From JBGPLH01 sp041486365 [NCBI: Thermodesulfobacteriota bacterium] (GTDB taxonomy: Bacteria; JAUYMQ01), in the NCBI GenBank assembly GCA_041486365.1, contig JBGPLH010000175.1, positions 1 to 6,959 of the forward strand: a stretch of 6,959 nucleotides of DNA, read 5' to 3'. Below are positions 1 through 5,647 of the stretch, one piece after another. Each line of letters opens with the position of its first letter. Positions within the stretch are counted from its first letter, which is position 1. Position numbers and translations under genes: made by a program. A model generated the notes under the pieces. It was not told the origin of the DNA, did not search any database, and saw nothing but the letters and a program-made list of their open reading frames with translations.

Positions 1-429
1 CGAGAGGATCGAGATCTTCCCCGAGTCGGTGTCGATCCGCTCGAACCGGAGCCGGCGCGGCCCGGTGATCCCGCTCGTCGCGGCGAGGAACCCGACGCCG
101 AGGTTCAAGTTGTGGCGAATGACGAGCCGGCCCGCGCGATAGGCGTCCATGCCGCCGCGGAGATCGGCCGCGATCCGCTCCCAGGTAAGGCGCGGCGCGG
201 TGAGCGTGGCGTCGGCCTCCAGCGCCGTCCGCGCCGGAGTGATGCGGGCGCCCCCGTCGGCGGCGATCACGTCCCACTCCCCTTCGTCCGTGAAGCCGAT
301 CCGGATTCGCGCGCGCCCCTCCGGCACGTCGATGACGGACGGGTCGTACCGCCCGAGAAGAACCCGCAGGCACTCCGGCGGCCGTCCCCGCTCGGCCCTG
401 GAAGGCTCGCGTTGCGCGTTGGGGCTCAT
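1..429 (-). CDS. SCP2-like domain protein, probably N-terminus of an SCP2-alpha/beta hydrolase fusion (partial, 3' end outside window)
   Basis: The gene starts at ATG 429-427 and stays open to base 1, giving 143 residues without a stop, so the C-terminus is missing. Residues about 35-115 resemble an SCP2 sterol-carrier fold: a strand-rich start (RIRIGFTDEGEWDV), an ATLT strand near residues 74-77, the helix TWERIAADLRGGMDAYRAG, then LVIRHNLNLGVGFLAATSG. SCP2 domains bind lipids or acyl-CoAs in a hydrophobic cavity. The last visible segment (RFERIDTDSGKISILS) looks like the strand that leads into an alpha/beta hydrolase core in two-domain proteins I recall, but the catalytic part is not in view. 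The start overlaps the stop of the upstream hydrolase by 4 nt (ATGA, 429-426), so it should be translationally coupled as the third gene of the MerR operon. The SCP2-like call is fairly firm; the fusion is inference. Confidence 0.72.
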   Translation of the reverse strand, partial: MSPNAQREPSRAERGRPPECLRVLLGRYDPSVIDVPEGRARIRIGFTDEGEWDVIAADGGARITPARTALEADATLTAPRLTWERIAADLRGGMDAYRAGRLVIRHNLNLGVGFLAATSGITGPRRLRFERIDTDSGKISILS

Positions 430-1394
430 CGGGGTCGTGCCTTGCGCGCCCGCCCGGGCTCCCTGCGAGGCGCGCCATCGCTTGACCGCGATGGGGCGAT
501 CGATGATCCGCTCCGGAGCAGGCCGAGCCGGATCTCAGGATCGACGGAGGCCGGTGCCGTCGACTGCGTGAAATCGAGCAGCACTTTCACGAAGCGATGG
601 GGATCGTCGCGGTGGGGGAAATGGCCGGCATCCGGGAAGATCACCAGCCGGCTTCCGGGGATCTGCTTGTGGGCGGCCCGGGCGTGGGAGACGGGGATCA
701 TGGCATCCCGCTCGCCCCAGACGATCAGGGTCGGCAGGGCCGCGGCCAGGTGGAGCCGATCGACGGCAGTGGCGCGCTGTCCGCGCGCGTCCAGGACGGT
801 TCGCGCCGTCTGGACGAAGGCCTGGCGCGTGTCTGCGTCTGCCAGCGACGCGAAGCCGCGCCAGATTTCTTCCAGGTCGGGTCCGGCGCGGAGACCGACG
901 CGCTTGAGGAGCCGCACGACCCCGTCCCCCGTCTTCTTGAGTCCGGGGGTGGACAGGAACGGCAGGACCCATTCGGCGCCCGGCAGCGCGGCGGCCCGAA
1001 GAATCAGATGGACCTCCCGCCCCAGCCCGCCGCTCGCCACGAGCACCATGCGCTCCGCGCGCTCGGGGAACTGGTAGGCGAACTGCATGGCCACACCGCC
1101 GCCGAGCGAGTGCCCGACGATGGTCGCGCGATCGTGGCCGAGCGCGTCCAGCAGATCCCGGATCGTGCTCGCATAAGCCCCGAGCGAATAGTCGGCCCGG
1201 GGCTTCGCGGACTCGCCGTGGCCGAGCATGTCCGGGGCGAGGACGGTGTGATGTTCGGTGAGCCAGGGGAATACGTCGTCCCAGGTCTCCGCGCTCGCGG
1301 CGATGCCGTGGATGAGCACCAGCAACGGGCCCGCCCCGGCGCTGCGGTAGGAGATGCGGTGACCGTGGAGGGTGATCTCTCGTGGCTTGATCAT
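426..1394 (-). CDS. alpha/beta fold hydrolase
   Basis: A 322-residue serine hydrolase of the alpha/beta fold, probably an esterase, lactonase or C-C bond hydrolase acting in the cytoplasm; no signal peptide is seen. The oxyanion-hole motif HG lies at residues 29-30. The nucleophile elbow GHSLGG places Ser96. The acid is Asp230 in WGERD, and His258 in DAGHFPH completes the triad. The cap region is roughly residues 125-215. The hydrolase fold ends near residue 277. The last 40 or so residues are an Arg/Ser/Pro-rich tail with no visible fold, which is longer than usual. The ATG start at 1394 overlaps the MerR stop (ATGA) and has a G-rich ribosome site (AGGGGG) 7 nt upstream. Its own stop overlaps the start of the SCP2-like gene. 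The closest family resemblance is to meta-cleavage-product hydrolases and haloalkane-dehalogenase-like esterases; the substrate cannot be told from sequence. Confidence 0.9.
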   Translation of the reverse strand: MIKPREITLHGHRISYRSAGAGPLLVLIHGIAASAETWDDVFPWLTEHHTVLAPDMLGHGESAKPRADYSLGAYASTIRDLLDALGHDRATIVGHSLGGGVAMQFAYQFPERAERMVLVASGGLGREVHLILRAAALPGAEWVLPFLSTPGLKKTGDGVVRLLKRVGLRAGPDLEEIWRGFASLADADTRQAFVQTARTVLDARGQRATAVDRLHLAAALPTLIVWGERDAMIPVSHARAAHKQIPGSRLVIFPDAGHFPHRDDPHRFVKVLLDFTQSTAPASVDPEIRLGLLRSGSSIAPSRSSDGAPRREPGRARKARPR

Positions 1395-2236
1395 GTGCTA
1401 CCCCCTGTCAAACCCCTCGAACGCCCCTTGGGCGAAGCGGGGAGCGTTCCCTTCTCGATGGCCGCTCGCAGCGCCCGCGCCATCTCCTGCGCGAAGACCA
1501 GCCGCACCGCCTCGGCGCCGAGCGACCGCAGGGCGGCCAGCGACTCGGCGACGTCGCGGGGCGAGGCCGAGCGGGCGAAGCCCTTGCCGGTGCGCCTGGC
1601 GAAATGCTTCACGAGGTCGCCCGAGGCCCGGCGCATCCGTTTCCGGACGAGGGCCGCGGCCTCCGCGCCCGTCGTGATATCCACCCCCGCCCCGTGGAGC
1701 TTCAGCGCGATGTCCAGGAGGCTGGGGCTCGGCACGACGTACGCCGCGGGGAGCCCTTCGCCCTGACGGCGAACGAGGCCCGTGCGGACGAGCGTGGCGA
1801 TCAGCCCCGGCGGACGCTCACCCAGCCGCTTTCGCAGCTCCGCCTCGGTGAGCAGGACCTGGGCCTCCGGCGACCAGGGCGTTCGCAGCTCCTCGCCCAC
1901 GCCCAGCCATTCCTCCAGCGACATCAGGCTCCGTTGCGCGTGCCGCAGGGCGTCCGGGATGGCCTTCAGACGGAGGCCGCGATCCTGGAGCTGGGCGATC
2001 AGGCGCAGCCGCCGGAGATGCTCCTCGCGGTAGAGCGCGATGCGGCCGTTCCGCTCGGGAGGGTGCAGCGCGCCCAAGGACTGGTAGTGCCGCACGGTGC
2101 GCGTGGGCAGGCCCGACGCCCGGGCCAGCTCGTCGATGGTGTACGCGCTCTCCCGTGCCGCGGGACCGCCGCTCAGCCGCGGCGCGGGCGCGCCGCGGCG
2201 CCATCGTGCTCGTCTTCGGGATCGGGTGATCGGCAT
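1391..2236 (-). CDS. MerR-family transcriptional regulator with an extended C-terminal domain
   Basis: 281 residues. The basic N-terminal tail (residues 1-30, rich in Arg) precedes a clear MerR winged helix-turn-helix at about 31-98: AYTIDELARASGLPTRTVRH, then YQSLGAL, then the wing NGRIALYREEHLRRLRLI. It lacks the Cys cluster of metal-sensing MerR proteins. In place of a short dimerisation helix it has about 180 more residues. Residues about 125-175 could form a second small winged module, followed by helices to about 262. This resembles MerR-type regulators of acyl-CoA or lipid catabolism more than metal or drug sensors, but the ligand is unknown. The ATG at 2236 is chosen because AGAGG (2245-2241) sits just upstream and no other ATG or GTG lies before the HTH. 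It is first in its operon, directly behind a promoter with an 18-bp palindrome, so autoregulation is likely. The stop overlaps the next start. Confidence 0.9.
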   Translation of the reverse strand: MPITRSRRRARWRRGAPAPRLSGGPAARESAYTIDELARASGLPTRTVRHYQSLGALHPPERNGRIALYREEHLRRLRLIAQLQDRGLRLKAIPDALRHAQRSLMSLEEWLGVGEELRTPWSPEAQVLLTEAELRKRLGERPPGLIATLVRTGLVRRQGEGLPAAYVVPSPSLLDIALKLHGAGVDITTGAEAAALVRKRMRRASGDLVKHFARRTGKGFARSASPRDVAESLAALRSLGAEAVRLVFAQEMARALRAAIEKGTLPASPKGRSRGLTGGST

Positions 2237-2253
2237 GTCGCCTCTGGATTGCA

Positions 2254-2282
2254 GCTATAACCGTGACAGTTGGCACTGTCAA
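2254..2282 (-). promoter_or_regulatory. Promoter of the MerR-hydrolase operon
   Basis: On the minus strand there is a perfect -35 box TTGACA (2282-2277), a 17-nt spacer and a -10 box TATAGC (2259-2254, 4 of 6 matches). The expected start of transcription is near 2247, only about 11 nt before the ATG, so the leader would be very short with the AGAGG ribosome site at its 5' end. A six-A run (2302-2297 on the minus strand) lies 15-20 nt upstream of the -35 box, where an UP-like element would sit. The spacer is 17 nt, not the 19-20 nt of promoters that MerR proteins activate by DNA distortion, so repression fits better than classical MerR activation. Confidence 0.6.
2264..2281. promoter_or_regulatory. 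18-bp perfect palindrome, candidate MerR operator
   Basis: TGACAGT and ACTGTCA form perfect 7-bp arms around a TGGC spacer. The palindrome covers five bases of the -35 box and most of the -10/-35 spacer of the MerR operon promoter. Position, symmetry and the adjacent regulator gene make it the best candidate binding site for that MerR protein. Which protein binds is inferred. I found no second copy in the divergent spacer near 5401-5647. Confidence 0.6.
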
Positions 2283-2334
2283 CAAAGTCTGGGGTGTTTT
2301 TTCCCCCCGGACGGATTCAGGCAACAGGGCGCGC

Positions 2335-2361
2335 GCGATCGCGCAGGATGTGCGCGATCGC
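2335..2361 (-). terminator. Strong hairpin after the acyl-CoA dehydrogenase genes (no T tract)
   Basis: Perfect 10-bp arms (GCGATCGCGC and GCGCGATCGC) flank a 7-nt loop at 2345-2351, beginning 11 nt past the dehydrogenase stop at 2373. The stem is entirely paired and GC-rich. No run of T follows on the minus strand, so it is not a classical intrinsic terminator. It may stall polymerase, assist Rho-dependent ending or protect the 3' end of the transcript. Confidence 0.4.
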
Positions 2362-2372
2362 AAAGGATGCGC

Positions 2373-3458
2373 TCACCCGCGGGACGTCAGGTCGGGCCAC
2401 AGCCCGTCGGCGCCGAGGGCGAGCGCCCGGCGGCCGAGGAGCCGCGCCCATTCGTTCCCCGTGCCGAACTCGCCGCGCCAGGACCAGAGCCGGCGCGTCG
2501 AGAAGTGCAGCGCGTGCTCGTAGGTGAAGCCGATCGCCCCGTGCACCTGGTGGGCAATTCCCGGGGCGATCTCGGCCGCGTCGCCCGCGCGCACCTTCGC
2601 CGCCGCGATCTCGAAGGTCGGATCCGCGTCCCGGATCCACACGCCCGGCTCGGGCGCCGCCCGTTCGGCCGCCGCGAAGGCCGACTCCGCCGCCACCCCG
2701 GATGCGGCCGCCTCTCCCGCCAGGCGCGCCAGCTCCTGCTGGATCGCCTGGAACTTCCCGATGGGCCGTCCGAACTGCACCCGCTCGCCCGCGTAGCGGA
2801 CCGACTGCGTCAGGAGCCCGCCGAGCGCGCCCGCCATCTGCGCCGATCGGATCATCGCGCCGAGGAGCCGCACGACGTTCGCGGGGAGCGCCGTGGCCCC
2901 CAGGGCGATCACCCCGGCGCGATCGAAGGCCAGCTCGTCGCGGGGCTCGCGGGCCAGGTTCTCGCCGCGCGCGGCCACCGCGCCCTTCGTCTCGACCAGG
3001 CCCACGTGCGTCCGGCCGCCGCGGGCCGTCGTGAAGACCGCGTGCCCGGCGGACGCTCCCCAGGGGACGCGGCCCGCGCGGTGCGTAAGCCGATCGCCCG
3101 GCCGATTGCCCGATAGAGCCCCTTCGGGCACGGGATCGGCCAGCACCGTCAGCGGCCCCGCCGGCGCCTCGATCCCCGCGGCCGCGAGCAGCCATGAGGC
3201 AAGCAGTGTCTCCGCCAGCGGCAGCGGCGCCGCGTGGCGTCCCGCCGCGCGCAGGATCACGAAGGCCTCTCCCCAGCCCGAGGCCGCGCCGCCCAGCGCC
3301 TCCGGGACAAGCGTCCGCGTGAGGCCGTTCTCCTCCAGCTCGCGCCAGAGATCGGCGGGCCAGGTCCCGGTCTCCGCCGACCTGAGGAGATCGTGCGTCA
3401 CCTTCTCGCCGAACAAGCGCGTGATCGTTTCCTCGAGCATGGCGCGCGTCTCGCTCAC
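2373..3458 (-). CDS. acyl-CoA dehydrogenase, small (beta-type) subunit of a heteromeric enzyme
   Basis: 361 residues from a GTG start at 3458, chosen because GTGA overlaps the stop of the large-subunit gene by 4 nt; the frame stays open upstream but there it only shadows that gene. Features of the dehydrogenase C-terminal domain are present: RVQFGRPIGKFQAIQ (226-240) with the FAD-contacting Arg, and QVHGAIGFTYEHALH (304-318), the flavin-dinucleotide loop. The N-terminal half is short and lacks the SEPxSGSD-type motif. Counting back from Tyr222, the helix position that holds the catalytic Glu in isovaleryl-CoA-type enzymes is Gly200. At the medium-chain-type C-terminal position there is Phe331, with Glu330 one residue off. 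It is therefore probably the non-catalytic, FAD-holding partner of the large subunit, as in mycobacterial FadE26-FadE27 and FadE28-FadE29 pairs. Pairing is inferred from sequence type and adjacency. Confidence 0.87.
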   Translation of the reverse strand: MSETRAMLEETITRLFGEKVTHDLLRSAETGTWPADLWRELEENGLTRTLVPEALGGAASGWGEAFVILRAAGRHAAPLPLAETLLASWLLAAAGIEAPAGPLTVLADPVPEGALSGNRPGDRLTHRAGRVPWGASAGHAVFTTARGGRTHVGLVETKGAVAARGENLAREPRDELAFDRAGVIALGATALPANVVRLLGAMIRSAQMAGALGGLLTQSVRYAGERVQFGRPIGKFQAIQQELARLAGEAAASGVAAESAFAAAERAAPEPGVWIRDADPTFEIAAAKVRAGDAAEIAPGIAHQVHGAIGFTYEHALHFSTRRLWSWRGEFGTGNEWARLLGRRALALGADGLWPDLTSRG

Positions 3459-4606
3459 CGTAGCCCCAGTCCCCGCGCGATGATGATCCGCAGGATCTCC
3501 CGCGTGCCGCCCCGCAGGGAGAAGGACGGCGCGATCTGCACCAGGAGCGCGAGTGCCCTCTGGTACTCGCTCGCCCCCGCGTCGAAGCGCGGCTCGAGAT
3601 CGAGCAGCGACTGGGCGAAGGCCGGCATCGCCTGCTCGAAGACGCCTCCCAGATCCTTCACCACGCAGGCCTCCATCAGCGGGTTCCTTCCCGCCTCGAG
3701 GAGCCCCGCCACGGCCAGCGACATCGTTCGCAGGGTCGCGAGGTGTGCCACCTGCCGCCCGATGGCCGCCGCGGCGCCGTCGTCCGCGTCCCCGGGCATC
3801 GCGCGCAGCAGCTCGACGAGGAGCGGATGGCAGGAGAGGTAGCGCTCCGGGCCGCTTCGCTCGAAGGCCAGCTCGGCGATCACCTGGTTCCACCCCTCCC
3901 CTTCCTGCCCCACGAGGGCGTCCGCGGGGACCAGGGCGTCCTCGAAGATCACCTCGCAGAAGTGCTCGTCTCCCGCCAGATCCCGGATCGGCCGGATCGT
4001 GATGCCCGGCGTCCGGAGATCGACGATGAACTGGGAGAGCCCCGCGTGCCTGTCGGGCGCGTCGGGGTCGGTGCGGAACAGGCCGATCATGAAGTCGCAG
4101 GAGTGCGCGCCGCTCGTCCAGAGCTTCGTGCCCGAAAGCCGGAAGCCGCCCTCGGCCTTCGTCGCGCGGGCGCGGATCGAGGCGAGATCGGAGCCCGAGT
4201 CGGGCTCGCTCATGCCGATGCAGAACGTGATCTCGCCCCGGCAGATCCGCGGGATGAGATTCCGACGCTGCGCCTCGGTGCCGAAGCGCAGGAGCAGGGG
4301 CCCGCTCTGGCGATCGCCGACCCAGTGGGCGCCCACCGGAGCGCCGGCGGCGAGCATCTCCTCGAGGACGACGTAGCGCTCGAAGGCGCTGCGCTCCCCG
4401 CCGCCGTACTGCCTGGGCCAGGTCATACCGATCCAGCCCCGGCTGCCCACCTTGCGGCTGAATTCCCGATCGTAGCCGGTCCAGGTGTAGGCGCGGAGCG
4501 ACGGCGGGTAGTCCCGGAGGTGCTCGGCGAGGAACGCGCGGACCTCGTCGCGGAGCGCCTTCGTCTCCTGCGGGAGGCGACAGAGATCGAACTTGAATTC
4601 GTTCAT
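3455..4606 (-). CDS. acyl-CoA dehydrogenase, large (alpha-type) catalytic subunit
   Basis: 383 residues, the usual length. It oxidises an acyl-CoA to the 2,3-enoyl-CoA with FAD, passing electrons to electron-transfer flavoprotein. The N-terminal helical domain spans about 1-125 (EVRAFLAEHL; the GWIGMTWPRQYGGG loop at 57-70). The beta domain contains the FAD/substrate motif CIGMSEPDSGSD (129-140) and LWTSGAH (162-168). The candidate catalytic base is Glu249 in ELAFERSGPERYL, at the isovaleryl-CoA-type helix position. The C-terminus has GGTREILR (366-373), with Gly where medium-chain enzymes have the catalytic Glu. The RxQFG helix motif found in homomeric enzymes is absent here but present in the adjacent small subunit, which fits an alpha2beta2 enzyme. 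The ATG at 4606 overlaps the upstream hydrolase stop (ATGA); GGGAG lies 9 nt before it. The acyl substrate is unknown. Confidence 0.92.
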   Translation of the reverse strand: MNEFKFDLCRLPQETKALRDEVRAFLAEHLRDYPPSLRAYTWTGYDREFSRKVGSRGWIGMTWPRQYGGGERSAFERYVVLEEMLAAGAPVGAHWVGDRQSGPLLLRFGTEAQRRNLIPRICRGEITFCIGMSEPDSGSDLASIRARATKAEGGFRLSGTKLWTSGAHSCDFMIGLFRTDPDAPDRHAGLSQFIVDLRTPGITIRPIRDLAGDEHFCEVIFEDALVPADALVGQEGEGWNQVIAELAFERSGPERYLSCHPLLVELLRAMPGDADDGAAAAIGRQVAHLATLRTMSLAVAGLLEAGRNPLMEACVVKDLGGVFEQAMPAFAQSLLDLEPRFDAGASEYQRALALLVQIAPSFSLRGGTREILRIIIARGLGLR

Positions 4607-5400
4607 TCCTGGAGGCTCCCGCCGGGGGCGGCGAACACCGTGCTCTCCACGCGCGTGAGGAAGGCGAGGACGACGTCGTTGAAGACGTCCGGCTGGTCGA
4701 TGTTCGGGGAGTGGCCCGCCGAATCGATCACGATCTTCGTCGCGCCCGGGATTCGCGCGGCCATCACGTCCGTCGCCTGGATGAAGGGCGTGTCCTCGGC
4801 GCCCACGAGGACGAGGGTGGGGACCCTGATCGAGACGAGCGACTCGAACACCCGGGCGTCCCGCTGGACCAGCATGCCGCGCGCCGCGAGGATGAGACCC
4901 TGAAGGCTCCGATGCGTGGCCGCCGCGACCTCCGGTGACTGGCGAAGCGCGTCGAAGCCCTTCTCCTCGAAGCCGCGCGCGAAGCTCTCGGCGTAGTCGT
5001 TCCAGGCGGCGCGGGCCTCGTCGTTCCGGTAGCCCGGGCCGGTGTCGAAGAGCAGCAGCGCGCGAATTTTTTCAGGGTGTCGGAGATGGAAGGCGAGGGA
5101 CATGTAGCCGCCCAGGGAGAGGCCGCCGAGGATGGCCCGCTGCTCGCCGCAGGCGTGAAGCAGCGCCGCCATGTCCTCGAGGGTCGCCGCCTCGGAGTAG
5201 GCGGCCGGATCCTCGGGCGATTCCGAATCGCCGTGGCCCCGCAGATCCCAGAGGATCAGGCGATGGGTGCCGGCAAGGCGCCCGATCTGCCTGTCCCACA
5301 TGCGCATGGATGCGCCGTAACCGTGGGTGAGCAGCAGGGCGGGACCCAGGCCGTGGACCTCGTAGGCGATCCGGCAGCCGGGGCGCTCGAGCATGGGCAC
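4603..5400 (-). CDS. alpha/beta fold hydrolase
   Basis: 265 residues from GTG 5400, read as MPMLERPGCRIAYEVHG, a typical family beginning. It has an HG oxyanion motif (26-27), a WDLRGHGDS segment (51-59), nucleophile Ser95 in GLSLGG, Asp203 in GAEDTP and His230 in SAGHSPN, so the triad is complete. The cap covers about 122-185. It resembles 3-oxoadipate enol-lactonase-like and carboxylesterase-like hydrolases, so ester, lactone or thioester hydrolysis in the cytoplasm is likely; the substrate is not deducible. It is the first gene of the run that continues into the two dehydrogenase subunits, overlapping the large-subunit start by 4 nt, which argues that it serves the same pathway. The frame is open further upstream to 5736, but that extension has no family resemblance and runs into the divergent gene's promoter. 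Confidence 0.9.
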   Translation of the reverse strand: MPMLERPGCRIAYEVHGLGPALLLTHGYGASMRMWDRQIGRLAGTHRLILWDLRGHGDSESPEDPAAYSEAATLEDMAALLHACGEQRAILGGLSLGGYMSLAFHLRHPEKIRALLLFDTGPGYRNDEARAAWNDYAESFARGFEEKGFDALRQSPEVAAATHRSLQGLILAARGMLVQRDARVFESLVSIRVPTLVLVGAEDTPFIQATDVMAARIPGATKIVIDSAGHSPNIDQPDVFNDVVLAFLTRVESTVFAAPGGSLQE

Positions 5401-5413
5401 GGACGGGTCCTTT
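5398..5413 (-). promoter_or_regulatory. Ribosome binding site deciding the GTG start of the hydrolase
   Basis: AAAGGA (5413-5408) is 7 nt before GTG 5400 and 13 nt before the alternative ATG at 5394. The spacing favours GTG, and the resulting MPM start matches the usual N-terminus of related hydrolases. Confidence 0.65.
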
Positions 5414-5460
5414 CGCAATCTCCCGGGAACCGTTGCCCTGCCGGCCCCCGTGTCTGACCC

Positions 5461-5489
5461 ATCATGGAGGATTTGAGCGCGGGGCTCAA
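5461..5489 (-). promoter_or_regulatory. Candidate promoter with overlapping inverted repeat, hydrolase-dehydrogenase operon
   Basis: On the minus strand TTGAGC (5489-5484), a 17-nt spacer and CATGAT (5466-5461) each match 4 of 6 consensus bases, placing a start about 60 nt before GTG 5400. The -35 box is one arm of a perfect inverted repeat, TTGAGC and GCTCAA with a GCGGG spacer (5473-5489), which could be an operator. The boxes are modest in a GC-rich genome, so this is tentative. Confidence 0.3.
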
Positions 5490-5535
5490 GAGGCAGAGAA
5501 GGCAGAGGGGGGGAAGGCGACGCCTCTTCGCCGGC

Positions 5536-5564
5536 TTGACAATCACCCGATCGGACCAGATTAT
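5536..5564 (+). promoter_or_regulatory. Promoter of the lactonase gene
   Basis: A perfect -35 TTGACA (5536-5541), a 17-nt spacer and GATTAT (5559-5564, 4 of 6 including the key A and final T) lie in the divergent spacer. The predicted start near 5571 gives a leader of about 76 nt. The leader contains a 10-bp palindrome TCGCCGGCGA (5577-5586), which may be chance in this composition. Confidence 0.5.
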
Positions 5565-5631
5565 CCGCAGGTTCCGTCGCCGGCGAGCGGGCCGGACGCG
5601 CGCCGATCATCGCGCCGGGTGACGAGAGAAG

Positions 5632-5640
5632 AAGGAGAGG
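5632..5640 (+). promoter_or_regulatory. Ribosome binding site of the lactonase gene
   Basis: AAGGAGAGG ends 7 nt before ATG 5648, a near-ideal Shine-Dalgarno site that fixes this start. Confidence 0.8.
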
Positions 5641-5647
5641 GAAGCTC

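Noticed and set aside
597-1766. Long plus-strand open frames opposite the hydrolase and MerR genes (also 112-1077, 1604-2260, 2097-3116, 3743-4903)
   Set aside because: They are antisense to genes with clear motifs, have low-complexity Arg/Ala/Pro-rich translations with no recognisable domain, and are expected by-products of high GC third positions.
2291-2308. GGGG-T run-CCCCCC stretch as an intrinsic terminator
   Set aside because: The stem would be only 4 bp and the T run sits in the loop, not after a hairpin; on the minus strand it reads as an A run upstream of the promoter.
3459-3893. Upstream extension of the small dehydrogenase subunit frame
   Set aside because: It lies wholly inside the large-subunit gene in another frame, and its translation has no family resemblance; the GTG at 3458 overlapping the stop is the better start.
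5577-5586. TCGCCGGCGA palindrome in the lactonase leader as an operator
   Set aside because: A 10-bp all-GC-type palindrome is not surprising in this composition, and no second copy or partner site was seen.
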